From Okeania sp. KiyG1 (GTDB taxonomy: Bacteria; Cyanobacteriota; Cyanobacteriia; Cyanobacteriales; Microcoleaceae), in assembly GCF_014132355.1 (NCBI RefSeq), contig NZ_BLZO01000128.1, positions 1-46,232 of the forward strand: a stretch of 46,232 nucleotides of DNA, given 5' to 3'. Position numbers and translations under genes: made by a program. Below, piece after piece: positions 9,234-17,179 of the stretch (within the stretch, counting starts at the first letter, position 1; every line of letters begins with the position of its first letter). The notes beneath the pieces are model-generated. The model saw only the letters and a list, made by a program, of their open reading frames with translations, did no database searches and had not been told where the DNA came from.

Positions 9234-9563
9234 ATGGCAGATTTAAAAAAAGTTTTAGTCTTCACTATTTCCCCCCTAACATATTTGACGTTAGGGTATT
9301 GGCAACTTTCCTGATCACCAGCGATCGCTCAACTTCTCCCCGACGGCACCTTGGGAGAAGAAAATTCAGTCGTCACACCCAATATCAATATCAAAGGAAT
9401 AGAGAGCGATCGTATAGATGGCGGTGCTAAAAGAGGAGGCAACCTATTCCACAGTTTTCAAGAATTCAACGTTCAACAAGGGCGAGGAGTTTACTTTACT
9501 AACCCCGATGGAGTTGCAAATATCCTGACTCGCATCACAGGAAATAATGCCTCCAATATATAA
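9234..9563 (+). pseudogene. Truncated TPS exoprotein (filamentous haemagglutinin N-terminal domain), pseudogene
   Basis: From the ATG at 9234 (GGAGG seven bases upstream) the frame reads a signal-peptide-like start, meets an in-frame TGA at 9312-9314 just before SPAIAQ, then continues through LGEENSVVTPNINIKGIESD and GRGVYFTNPDGVANILTRIT to a TAA at 9561-9563. This matches the first ~115 residues of the intact fusion protein at 11515 almost residue for residue. The copy therefore has a nonsense mutation in its signal peptide and has lost everything after NNASNI. The break lies beside a repeat, a GGTAATTCTAAATTCGCGC motif also found at ~29094, suggesting repeat-mediated deletion. No product is expected. 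Confidence 0.8.
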
Positions 9564-9833
9564 CGGATTTAAAAGAGAGGTAATTCTAAATTCGCGCATT
9601 CTTAATTCTAAATTCTTGAATCCTACCTCCTCTATAATTCCCCGTTCCTCCTGTACGTCGCCCTATCAACGGCTCCCCGACCTGACTCCTGACTCCTGAC
9701 TCCTAACCTCACTCATAATACTTTTTTAGCAAACCCTACTTATGTTTGATAAATTAATAGGTCGAGCGATCGCCTTTCGTGAGGATTTATTGAAGAGTTA
9801 AATCCAGATATTTACCTTAATAAGGGAGTTTCC
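9564..9833. other. Intergenic: short repeats, no gene
   Basis: It holds a copy of the TAATTCTAAATTCGCGCATT repeat (9578 on; also ~29096), a GACTCCT tandem (~9680-9708) and an AGCAAACCCTA motif (9729 on) also found at the end of the 28088-28352 element. An 18-codon ORF at 9742 has no supporting evidence. Confidence 0.5.
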
Positions 9834-9980
9834 ATGAGTACAATCAAAACACATCTACTAACAAATACATGGATTATAACTACCTGGGATGAATTTATCG
9901 AAATGGCATAAAACTCTACCTATAAAAAAGCTAAGTGTTATTACCACAACGAGCAAATGACATCCGTGCTGCGAATTTAA
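9834..9980 (+). pseudogene. Degraded Uma2/DUF820-like nuclease N-terminal fragment
   Basis: The frame from the ATG at 9834 reads 25 codons ending TTWDEFIEMA, an in-frame TAA (9909-9911), then NSTYKKAKCYYHNEQM before diverging to a stop at 9978-9980. The combination TWxxFI...NxxYxKAKCYYHNxQM resembles the start of cyanobacterial Uma2-family putative restriction-type nucleases, a large and often decayed family. An ancestral GAA-to-TAA change would explain the stop. The rest of the domain (~150 residues) is absent. A GGAG-type ribosome site (AAGGGAG) precedes the ATG. Confidence 0.5.
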
Positions 9981-10043
9981 CTTCTGACTTCTAACTTCTA
10001 ACTTCTAACTTCTAACTTCTAACTTCTGACTTCTGACTTCGTT
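9981..10043. repeat. 9-bp-class microsatellite (ACTTCTAACTTCTGACTTC)
   Basis: A run of about eight imperfect ACTTCTRACTTCTR units. Similar short tandem runs occur at many intergenic positions in this window. Confidence 0.7.
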
Positions 10044-10067
10044 AAGATATCTGTCCCATAAATTATT

Positions 10068-10390
10068 CAAAAAAAAGTTTTCAAGGTTGCATAACTGACT
10101 AAAACTCAGAAATATGTGTTTGACAGAATTGATTAATCACAGTCCCCCTAACCTAATCTGGGGGTGAAAGTCAATAGTTTTAATCCATTGAACTTAATTC
10201 AGGAGAATGATTGAGGGAATTAATCTCATACTATCCTGCAAAAAAAGTTCTCAAGAGTGCATAAGTGTCTCAAACATAGAAATATGTGTTTGACAGAATG
10301 GGTTAATCACATTTCGCTTAACCAATTTGAGGTCAATAATAAATAGTTTTAACCCATTGAATGCCAACATTAAACTTAATTCAGGAGAAT
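10068..10390 (+). promoter_or_regulatory. Directly duplicated leader region upstream of the Gly/Thr-rich peptide gene
   Basis: Copy 1 (~10068-10208) and copy 2 (~10239-10390) share, in the same order, an A-run then AGTT.TCAAG.., AGAAATATGTGTTTGACAGAAT, TTAATCACA, AATAGTTTTAA.CCATTGAA and AACTTAATTCAGGAGAAT. Copy 2 ends in the AGGAG ribosome site of the gene at 10395. Copy 1 has the same AGGAGAATG but only a 28-codon ORF unrelated to the downstream peptide. Both contain TTGACA, though no convincing -10 box follows at the right distance. The conservation suggests a regulatory leader, duplicated together with a now lost peptide gene. Confidence 0.55.
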
Positions 10391-10394
10391 TATA

Positions 10395-10670
10395 ATGGCC
10401 GAAACTTCTAAAAAACTAGACAAATCCGAAAATTCTAAGAATATTCACAATAACAACCACGACCAACTACAGGAGCAGGAATTAGATGAACTCGAACCCA
10501 TTGTAGATGGTACAGCTCTACACGCTCAACTTACCCCTGGGACTGGTAGTGGTAGCGGTGGAACAGGTGGAACAGGTGGAACAGGTGGAACAGGTGGAAC
10601 AGGTGGAACAGGTGGAACAGGTGGAACAGGTGGAACAGGTGGAACAGGTGGAGGAACATATTTCGGTTAA
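10395..10670 (+). CDS. Small peptide with acidic leader and ten GGT repeats; possible RiPP-like or secreted peptide
   Basis: The protein has 91 residues. Residues 1-~45 are hydrophilic and charged, ending ELDELEPIVDGTALHAQ; the rest is Gly/Ser/Thr only, with ten Gly-Gly-Thr units encoded by a 9-bp tandem repeat, ending GGGTYFG. The start is strong: ATG with AGGAG seven bases upstream. The leader end (ELDELEPIVDG) faintly recalls the E-L-rich Gly-terminated leaders of cyanobacterial ribosomally made peptides, but no maturation enzyme or ABC peptidase lies nearby and there is no Cys or Ser/Cys-rich core. I do not recognise the family. The in-frame 9-bp repeat could vary in length without breaking the frame. 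A low-complexity surface or structural peptide is equally possible. Confidence 0.55.
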   Translation: MAETSKKLDKSENSKNIHNNNHDQLQEQELDELEPIVDGTALHAQLTPGTGSGSGGTGGTGGTGGTGGTGGTGGTGGTGGTGGTGGGTYFG

Positions 10671-11076
10671 CTAATCTGGAGCCTAAAGTAATATAAATAT
10701 TGATGATACTGTTGATTAACTTACAGCAGTTTTCATTTCGGTAGACCATAGTAGGGAGGTTCCATGGAACGTCCCTACAGGGGGCGTGATTGTGACGATG
10801 TGGTTCATCAATCTGTTATGCACAGAGTCGAAACGGCGTTGCTGAATACTGGGATGATTTCGGCGCTCTACGGGGACACACCGGACACACCGGACACGGG
10901 GATTATGGTTTCTGCTCTGGTAACAAAATCATCCCGCAATTATGCAATGCCCCAAAAATCAAAAATAAAATCAATTATACCAAATCTCATGCATTCTTGC
11001 TACATCTCCTTGAGAGTAGGCAGTAGGCAGTAGGCAGTAGGGTTCAAAGAGATAAGATATCTTGGCTTAATGCCGA

Positions 11077-11214
11077 CAGGACTTACGCAAAATATTAAAT
11101 TCTACACCATCTGTAGGGGCGCCATTCGGAGCTTTGCGCCAGCAAACGGCCGAAAGCTTGCGCATAACTATCGTTAACGCCCCTACTAGGTATAGTGGTT
11201 GTGCGTAAGTCCCG
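11077..11214. repeat. MITE-like element, CAGGACTTACGCA family (copy 1)
   Basis: The ends CAGGACTTACGCA and TGCGTAAGTCCCG are inverted repeats of ~13 bp. The interior carries CACCATCTGTAGGGGCG. A related copy in the other orientation lies at 43808-43920. Confidence 0.75.
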
Positions 11215-11264
11215 ATAGCATTATTTTTGGGTATTATTGCACAGAAATTATCAGTTCTTTCCCC

Positions 11265-11336
11265 CTCCATACCTATTCCCTCCATACCTATTCCCTCCAT
11301 ACCTATTTCCTCCATACCTATTCCCTCCATACCTCT
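11265..11336. repeat. Tandem repeat, five copies of a 15-bp unit
   Basis: Unit CCATACCTATTCCCT, nearly perfect. It lies ~180 bp before the exoprotein gene. No function is evident. Confidence 0.8.
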
Positions 11337-11514
11337 TTTGGAGGAGATGTCTAATACCAAATCAAACACTTTCTTAATACCTAAAAGTATATTGCAGGTT
11401 TATAAGGTACAGTAATAAGAGTTTGTAAACCAGTTTTTTAATACTGGGAATCGATCAAATCAGGTACTGTACTTTATTGACCTGTAATCTGCTGTTTTTA
11501 ATATGGAAAGTGAT

Positions 11515-14500
11515 ATGAAAATGCTTTTTTTGAATAAATTTTCAATCTTTACTATTTTCTCACTAATGTATTTGACATTAGGGTATGGAGGACTTTCCAT
11601 ATCGCCATCCATTGCTCAACTGCAACCAGATAGCACCTTGGGAGAAGAAAAATCAGTAGTTACCCCCAATATCAATATTAAAGGAATAGAGAGCGATCGC
11701 ATAGACGGTGGTACCCAAAGAGGAGCCAACCTATTTCACAGTTTTCAAGAATTCAATATTCAACAGGGACGAGGAGTTTACTTTACTAACCCCGATGGAG
11801 TGGCAAATATCCTGACTCGCATCACAGGAAATAACGCCTCTAATATATTAGGAACTTTGGGCGTACTTGGAAATGCCAACCTATTTTTCATCAACCCCAA
11901 CGGCATAATTTTTGGACCAAATGCCCAATTAGATATTGGTGGTTCATTTTATGGAGCTACTGCCGATAGCATCTTATTTGCAAATGGATTTGAATTTGCC
12001 ACTTCAGACCCTCAAGCACCCCCACTATTAACAGTTAACGTTCCCATTGGGTTGAGGTTGCCAGAAAATCCAGGAAGTATTCAGGTAGAGGGGAAAGGTC
12101 ATAATTTGAGCTTCGATCCGAATACTTTTTCTTACATCAGAGAAAACCGGAATGCAGGGTTGCAAGTTGCACCAAGTCAAACGTTAGCTCTAATTGGAGG
12201 AGATATATTCTTAAGAGGAGGAAACCTCACTTCAGAAGGGGGGAGAATTGAACTAGGGAGCGTTCAGGGTGGTGTGGTAGGAATCACTAATTCTGCCAAT
12301 GCTCTCAACTATAAAGAAATACCTGTATTTGGCATAATTCAACTATCTCAAGCCAGCTCTTTGGACATGAGTGGAGAGGGAGCGGGAAATTTTCAAATTC
12401 AAGGTAGGCATCTTGAAATCCGAGATGGTTCAAGAATTTTAGCAAATACTTTGGGAGGGGAAGATGGGGACACATCAACTATTAGAGCCTCTGAGTTCAT
12501 TGAAATACTAGGAACAACTCCTGACGGTGAAATTTTTAGTGGTATTACGGTAGAGGTAGCTGGAGGAGGAGCAGGTAAAGGCGGAAGTTTAATAATGGAG
12601 ACAAAAAACTTACGTCTTAGAGAAAGAGGTGAGATAAGTGTTAGTACATTAGGTGAGGGAACAGGAGGGGATTTAACTATCTCTGCTACTGATGTAGAAC
12701 TGTTAGGAGGTCCTGCTGATTCATTTGCTCGGAACACGATTATCAGCGGTCTTGTCAAGTTGGAAGGAGAGGGAAATGCAGGAAATATCAGAATCAAGAC
12801 AGAAAGTTTACGGGTACTTGATGGAGCGCAGATCGCTAGTACTACTTTTGGTCAGGGAAATGCAGGGCGTTTAACTATCTCTGCCACGGATATAGAATTA
12901 ATTGGTACTACTTCCGATTCCAATCGTTTTCCCAGTGGCTTGTTTGCTGCAGTAGTGCCACCGAAATTTATAGTAGAGGGAGCAATGGAATTGGAAAAAA
13001 TGGGGAATGGAGGTAGTGTGAGGGTTGAGACAGAAAATTTACGGGTTCAAGATGGAGCAGAAATCAGCAGTAGCACTTTGGGTCAGGGAAATGCAGGGAA
13101 TTTAACTATCTCTGCTAAAAACATAGAAATTATTGGTGCTGAGACTTCTTCTAGTAGCTTAATTAGTGCAGTAGCAGTACTAGAAGCAGAAGGAAATGGA
13201 GGAAATTTAAAGCTTGAGACAGAAAATCTACTGATACGAGATGGAGGGCAGATCAATACTGTGACTAGAGGTCAGGGAAATGCAGGGAATTTAACTATCT
13301 TTGCTACAAACATAGAACTTATGGGAACAACTGCTGATGAGCAATTTCCTAGTGCTTTGTTAAACTCTGTAGAAACAGCGGAAGCGTCAGGGGATGGAGG
13401 AAATGTGACTATTCATACAGAAACTCTAGTAATACAAGATGGAGCAGGAATCAGTGTAGCTACCTTTGGCAAGGGGAATGCAGGGAATTTAACTATCTCT
13501 GCTAAAGACATAGAAATAATAGGGACTTCTATTAATAGTGGGTTTATTAGTGGTTTATTTAGCTCAGTAGCAGCAGTAGAAGCAAAAGGCAATGGAGGAA
13601 TTATTAGACTAGAAGCAGAAACTTTACGACTACAAGATGGAGCACAGATCGCAACTGCTACTAGAGGTCAAGGAGATGGAGGAGATTTAAGTATCTCTGC
13701 CACTGATGTAACAGTAATAGGAACTTCTGCTGATGGTCAAAGAGTCAGTGAAATGACAGCCTCAGTACAAGAAGAAGCAATAGGTCATGGAGGAAACATA
13801 ACACTCAACACAACAAACCTACAAATCCAAAACGGAGCCCGAATAACAGCTAGCACCTCCGGTCAAGGAAACGCTGGAGATATAACCATCTCTGCTAAAA
13901 ACCTAGAAATAATAGGAACTTCTGCCCAACAGACCCCTAGTAGATTAACCGCAGCAGCAACAGATGAAGGAACAGGAGCAGGAGGAACATTAATTATCAA
14001 CACAGAAAATCTCAAGATTAGGAATGAAGCCGAAATCACAGTCAGTTCCGCCACCCAAGAACCAGCAGGCAACCTAGAAATCAACAGCAACAACATCCTC
14101 CTCGAAAACCAAGGCAGTCTCAACGCCGAAACCACAGCAGGTCAAGGCAGCATCACCATCAACAACAACAAAGACCTCATCCTCCGCCACCACAGCAACA
14201 TCACCACCAACGCCACCGGAGAAGCTACCGGAGGTAACATAGAAATCAACACCTCAAACCTAGTCGCCCTCGAAAACAGCGACATCTCCGCCAACGCCCA
14301 AGCAGCCAAAGGAGGCACCATCAACATCACAGCAGCAGGTATATTCGGCACAGAATTCCGCCCCCAACAAACAAATAATAGCGACATCACCGCCACCTCA
14401 GAACTAGGAGCATCATTCAGTGGAGAAGTCACCCTCAACACCCCAGAAGTAGACCCTAGTGAAGGACTCGTACAATTTGACGACACCATCGAAGACATCT

Positions 14501-16353
14501 CAACTCTGATAGACCAAAACCCATGTCAACGAGGAGAAGGCAGTGAATTCACCATTACAGGTCAGGGAGGTTTACCTCCTAGTCCCAGAGATTTTCTCAC
14601 TCCCCATAACATATCCCAAGAAGAAACCCCTGCTACTGCTACCCCTGAAAAAATTGTCACCCCATCACAGCCAGAATTTATCGAAGCTCAAGGATGGGTA
14701 TCTACACCAAACGGCATCCAACTCATCGTCAACCCAAATACAGCCATACCTGTTCGCCCCTGGTTAACTCCTCCCAACTGTGAAAAACTAGATTCTCAGC
14801 AACTTCAACCCTACTTACTTGCCAGCACTACAGACATAATTCCATCTGGTAATTCTCAACCTCTACAAGTAACCATTCAACAATTCAACTTTCAAGGCAA
14901 TACAAAATTTAGCAACCTCGAACTACAACAACAACTCACACCATACCTCAACAAACCCATCGCCTTCGACCAACTCATAGCAGCTCGCACTGCCATTACA
15001 GAATATTACACCAAAAATAACTACATCACATCAGGCGCTTTTATTCCTCCTCAAACTATTACGGAAAACGGCACAGTCACTATCCAAGTAGTAGAAGGAA
15101 AAATTGATGAAATTGACATTAAAATCGAAGGCAGATTAAATGAAAATTATATCAAAAGTCGCTTAGAAAAAGCAACAATAGCTCCCATTAATCAAGAAAA
15201 ACTGCTATCAGCTTTACAATTATTACAACTAGACCCGTTAATTGAGAATATTTCAGCGGAACTCTCAGCAGGAGTTAGACCAGATACCAGTGTATTAGCA
15301 GTGGAAGTCGTCACCGCTAACCCCTGGCAAATAGCAGCCATTAGTAATAACGGCAGAGTACCAAGTGTCGGAACTTTTCGACGAGGAATAGAAGTAGGTC
15401 ATGGCAACCTCACAGGTATGGGCGACAGTTTCAATAGTCTCTATACCAACACCGACGGCAGCGATCTAGTAGAATTATCTTATGCAATTCCTGTAAATTC
15501 TCGCAACGGTCGCATAGAAATGTTTTACCGCTATCAGGATAATGAAGTCATAGAATCACCTTTTGAAAGGCTGGATATTCAGTCAAATTCTCATACCTAC
15601 GAATTAACTTTTCGTCAACCAATAATACAAACACCAAGGCAAGAATTTACTGTGGGGTTAGGTGCAACGAGGCGAGATAGTCAAACATCAGTTTTAGGAG
15701 AAAACTTTCCATTATCAGAAGGTGCTAATGATGATGGTGAGACTAAACTATCAATATTGCAATTTTTCCAAGATTATCAATTACGAGGAGATAATCAGGT
15801 TTTGGCATTGAATTCCCAATTTAATATTGGGTTGGGAATATTGGATGCGACTGTGAATAGTGATGAACCAGATAGTCGGTTTTTTTATTGGCGTGGTCAG
15901 GGACAATGGGTGCGCTCCTTAGCAACAGATACTCTATTAGTAGTGGGAGCGGATGTGCAGTTATCTCCATCAGATTTGGTGCCGTTAGAAAGGTTTGGTT
16001 TAGGGGGATACAGGAGTGTGAGGGGTTATCGTCAAGATACTCGTTTGACTGATAATGGGGCTTTGGGTACGGTGGAGTTAAGGTTGCCTGTGCCATGGGT
16101 TTCAGGGGAGAATAGGTTATTTCAGGTAGTGCCATTTATTGATGGTGGGGTGGCCTGGAATAGTGATGGCGAGGAGGTGTCGGGGAGTAATGGTTTGGCA
16201 GCGGTGGGGGTGGGGTTGCAGGTGAAGTTATGGGATAAGATTAATCTGCGGTTGGATTATGGAATTCCGTTGATTGATGTGGATTCACGCGATCGTACTG
16301 CTCAGGAGGAGGGGTTTTATTTTTCTGTTTCTTCTTCTCCTTTTTCGTTCTAG
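11515..16353 (+). CDS. Fused two-partner secretion protein: haemagglutinin-type exoprotein (TpsA) plus POTRA/ShlB-FhaC pore (TpsB)
   Basis: About 1612 residues. A signal peptide (MKMLFLNKFSIFTIF..., cleavage near SIAQ) leads into a TPS domain (~35-200) with GVANILTRIT, ANLFFINPNGIIFGP and GGSFYGATA. Residues ~200-990 form a beta-helix of ~65-residue repeats (GQGNAGNLTISAKNIEIIG). A Pro-rich linker (~1020-1070) is followed by a POTRA_2-like domain (~1116-1190) and an FhaC/ShlB-type 16-strand barrel region (~1260-1612) with the loop motif VRGYRQD (V1502) and a C-terminal Phe. In normal type Vb systems exoprotein and transporter are separate genes; here one chain carries both, so the exoprotein would probably stay attached to its pore, as in type Va/Vd systems. 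The ATG at 11503 is an alternative start; 11515 has GGAAAG upstream and gives a cleaner signal peptide. Confidence 0.85.
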   Translation: MKMLFLNKFSIFTIFSLMYLTLGYGGLSISPSIAQLQPDSTLGEEKSVVTPNINIKGIESDRIDGGTQRGANLFHSFQEFNIQQGRGVYFTNPDGVANILTRITGNNASNILGTLGVLGNANLFFINPNGIIFGPNAQLDIGGSFYGATADSILFANGFEFATSDPQAPPLLTVNVPIGLRLPENPGSIQVEGKGHNLSFDPNTFSYIRENRNAGLQVAPSQTLALIGGDIFLRGGNLTSEGGRIELGSVQGGVVGITNSANALNYKEIPVFGIIQLSQASSLDMSGEGAGNFQIQGRHLEIRDGSRILANTLGGEDGDTSTIRASEFIEILGTTPDGEIFSGITVEVAGGGAGKGGSLIMETKNLRLRERGEISVSTLGEGTGGDLTISATDVELLGGPADSFARNTIISGLVKLEGEGNAGNIRIKTESLRVLDGAQIASTTFGQGNAGRLTISATDIELIGTTSDSNRFPSGLFAAVVPPKFIVEGAMELEKMGNGGSVRVETENLRVQDGAEISSSTLGQGNAGNLTISAKNIEIIGAETSSSSLISAVAVLEAEGNGGNLKLETENLLIRDGGQINTVTRGQGNAGNLTIFATNIELMGTTADEQFPSALLNSVETAEASGDGGNVTIHTETLVIQDGAGISVATFGKGNAGNLTISAKDIEIIGTSINSGFISGLFSSVAAVEAKGNGGIIRLEAETLRLQDGAQIATATRGQGDGGDLSISATDVTVIGTSADGQRVSEMTASVQEEAIGHGGNITLNTTNLQIQNGARITASTSGQGNAGDITISAKNLEIIGTSAQQTPSRLTAAATDEGTGAGGTLIINTENLKIRNEAEITVSSATQEPAGNLEINSNNILLENQGSLNAETTAGQGSITINNNKDLILRHHSNITTNATGEATGGNIEINTSNLVALENSDISANAQAAKGGTINITAAGIFGTEFRPQQTNNSDITATSELGASFSGEVTLNTPEVDPSEGLVQFDDTIEDISTLIDQNPCQRGEGSEFTITGQGGLPPSPRDFLTPHNISQEETPATATPEKIVTPSQPEFIEAQGWVSTPNGIQLIVNPNTAIPVRPWLTPPNCEKLDSQQLQPYLLASTTDIIPSGNSQPLQVTIQQFNFQGNTKFSNLELQQQLTPYLNKPIAFDQLIAARTAITEYYTKNNYITSGAFIPPQTITENGTVTIQVVEGKIDEIDIKIEGRLNENYIKSRLEKATIAPINQEKLLSALQLLQLDPLIENISAELSAGVRPDTSVLAVEVVTANPWQIAAISNNGRVPSVGTFRRGIEVGHGNLTGMGDSFNSLYTNTDGSDLVELSYAIPVNSRNGRIEMFYRYQDNEVIESPFERLDIQSNSHTYELTFRQPIIQTPRQEFTVGLGATRRDSQTSVLGENFPLSEGANDDGETKLSILQFFQDYQLRGDNQVLALNSQFNIGLGILDATVNSDEPDSRFFYWRGQGQWVRSLATDTLLVVGADVQLSPSDLVPLERFGLGGYRSVRGYRQDTRLTDNGALGTVELRLPVPWVSGENRLFQVVPFIDGGVAWNSDGEEVSGSNGLAAVGVGLQVKLWDKINLRLDYGIPLIDVDSRDRTAQEEGFYFSVSSSPFSF

Positions 16354-16466
16354 TAAATGTGGAATTGTCTGCGGTTGTCTGATAATTAGGCTCATTAGTA
16401 AAACGTTCCTGGACTAAATCCTGCAAATATTTTTCCCAGGCTTTAATATCAGGTGCTTTGGACGTA

Positions 16467-16630
16467 ATATCATGTCCGGTTGAATAGTTATAAATAAATG
16501 AGGGAGGAGACAGGAGTCAGGAGACAGGAGTCAACCCACCCCTAACCCCTCCCAGGAGGGGAAGAGGAGGGAATTTTAAGCTATAAAGAAGAGAAAGTTT
16601 TTTTTATCACTGATTATCCGGACATGATAT
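16467..16630. repeat. MITE, CATGTCCGG family, with ATAT target duplication
   Basis: The ends ATATCATGTCCGG and CCGGACATGATAT are perfect inverted repeats. The interior contains AACCCCTCCCAGGAGGGG. ATAT at 16467-16470 and 16627-16630 is the inferred target duplication, because deleting the element plus one ATAT restores the host frame. The closest relative is at 28732-28905. Confidence 0.8.
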
Positions 16631-16749
16631 AAGACCTTTTTTTATCGTTTTTAGATTCTGGCTCGTCTACTGTTTCAGTATCTGGGTCGGGTTCTTGTTT
16701 TGGGTGCAAATAATTTCCTATTATCTCTTCCAATAACTTTTCCGGCTTG

Positions 16750-16888
16750 ATATCAAATCCGGTGGGGTTGCACATAGAATCCGGTTATATAATATCTGTT
16801 TATAATTTCTTAAATTACTTCAATATTAGACATCTCCTTCATGCATAGTAGGGACGCCCTTATGCAACGTCCCTACCGGACATGATAT
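16750..16888. repeat. MITE, TCCGG family, with ATAT target duplication
   Basis: It starts ATATCAAATCCGG and ends CCGGACATGATAT, so the two ends come from different subfamilies. It contains the GTAGGGACG...CGTCCCTAC palindrome (16848-16876). Removing it with one ATAT also restores the host reading frame. Confidence 0.75.
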
Positions 16889-17148
16889 AATTTGCTGTAA
16901 TGGGTTTGGATTGATGCTTTGCCTTATCCAGCACGTCCTGCCAACAGCTTGTAGTTTTATCAGTTTCCTCGCTTACTTGACTGGCAGAAGTGGCTAATCT
17001 TATAGCTTGAGATACGTTGTCTGGCAGCTCGGTAAATCCTTGCAATATCAAGTTCCAAGATGTTTGAGCAGCTTTAATGACTCGTTTGACGTAATAGACC
17101 GATTTTTTCAAACTTTTGACACAATATTGCTTAAAGGTTTTGACATAC

Positions 17149-17179
17149 TCCCGACGCTCCCCTACGGGAGAGCGCGGGA
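17149..17179. repeat. 31-bp palindromic repeat, copy at the 3' end of tnpB
   Basis: The hairpin CCCGACGCTCCCCTACGGGA-GAGCGCGGGA is identical to 18696-18726. It overlaps the last codons and stop of tnpB and could form the structured right end or 3' guide RNA scaffold of the IS200/IS605-type element, or be an independent mobile palindrome. Confidence 0.7.

Larger units (their letters stand above)
10671..11502. other. Intergenic repeat cluster, no gene
   Basis: It holds: a GTAGGGA...TCCCTAC palindrome (10751-10778) that recurs at 16848-16876 and ~28262-28289; a GGCGTTGCTGA end (~10837) of the family at 21026; an ACACCGG direct repeat (~10867-10890); an interspersed repeat (~10976-11075) found inverted at ~30396-30519; a MITE (11077-11214); and a 15-bp tandem (11265-11336). 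Short ORFs here are within repeats. Confidence 0.6.
16241..17143 (-). pseudogene. Unknown gene interrupted by two MITEs
   Basis: Read on the minus strand, three in-phase pieces can be joined: ~17143-16889 (...ILQGFTELPDNVSQAIRLAT...SKPITANYI), 16749-16631 (KPEKLLEEIIGNYLHPKQEP...) and 16466 down (TSKAPDIKAWEKYLQDLVQE...), after removing the elements at 16750-16888 and 16467-16630 together with one copy of their ATAT flanks. The joined frame runs without a stop to 16241, overlapping the convergent exoprotein gene by ~110 bp, so the native stop may have been different. The upstream part is cut by the tnpB element. I do not recognise the product: soluble, helical, acidic in its middle part. As it stands no full product can be made. 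Confidence 0.6.

Noticed and set aside
10207-10293. 28-codon Cys-containing ORF after the first leader copy, considered as a second peptide precursor
   Set aside because: Its ATG is almost adjacent to the AGGAG, and its sequence is simply the start of the second leader copy.
10531-10749. Minus-strand ORF with FHL repeats opposite the GGT peptide
   Set aside because: It is the antisense of the 9-bp tandem repeat; the plus-strand gene has a clear AGGAG and start codon.
10764-11415. Several 60-100 codon ORFs between the GGT peptide and the exoprotein gene
   Set aside because: They run across microsatellites and MITEs, including the 15-bp tandem at 11265-11336, with no coding character.
12399-14498. 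Antisense ORFs of 90-132 codons inside the fused exoprotein gene
   Set aside because: They mirror the repetitive beta-helix codons, lack ribosome sites and match no family.
16848-16876. Hairpin GTAGGGACG...CGTCCCTAC, considered as a terminator
   Set aside because: The same palindrome occurs at 10751 and ~28262 in unrelated settings and has no T-run; it is an interspersed repeat.
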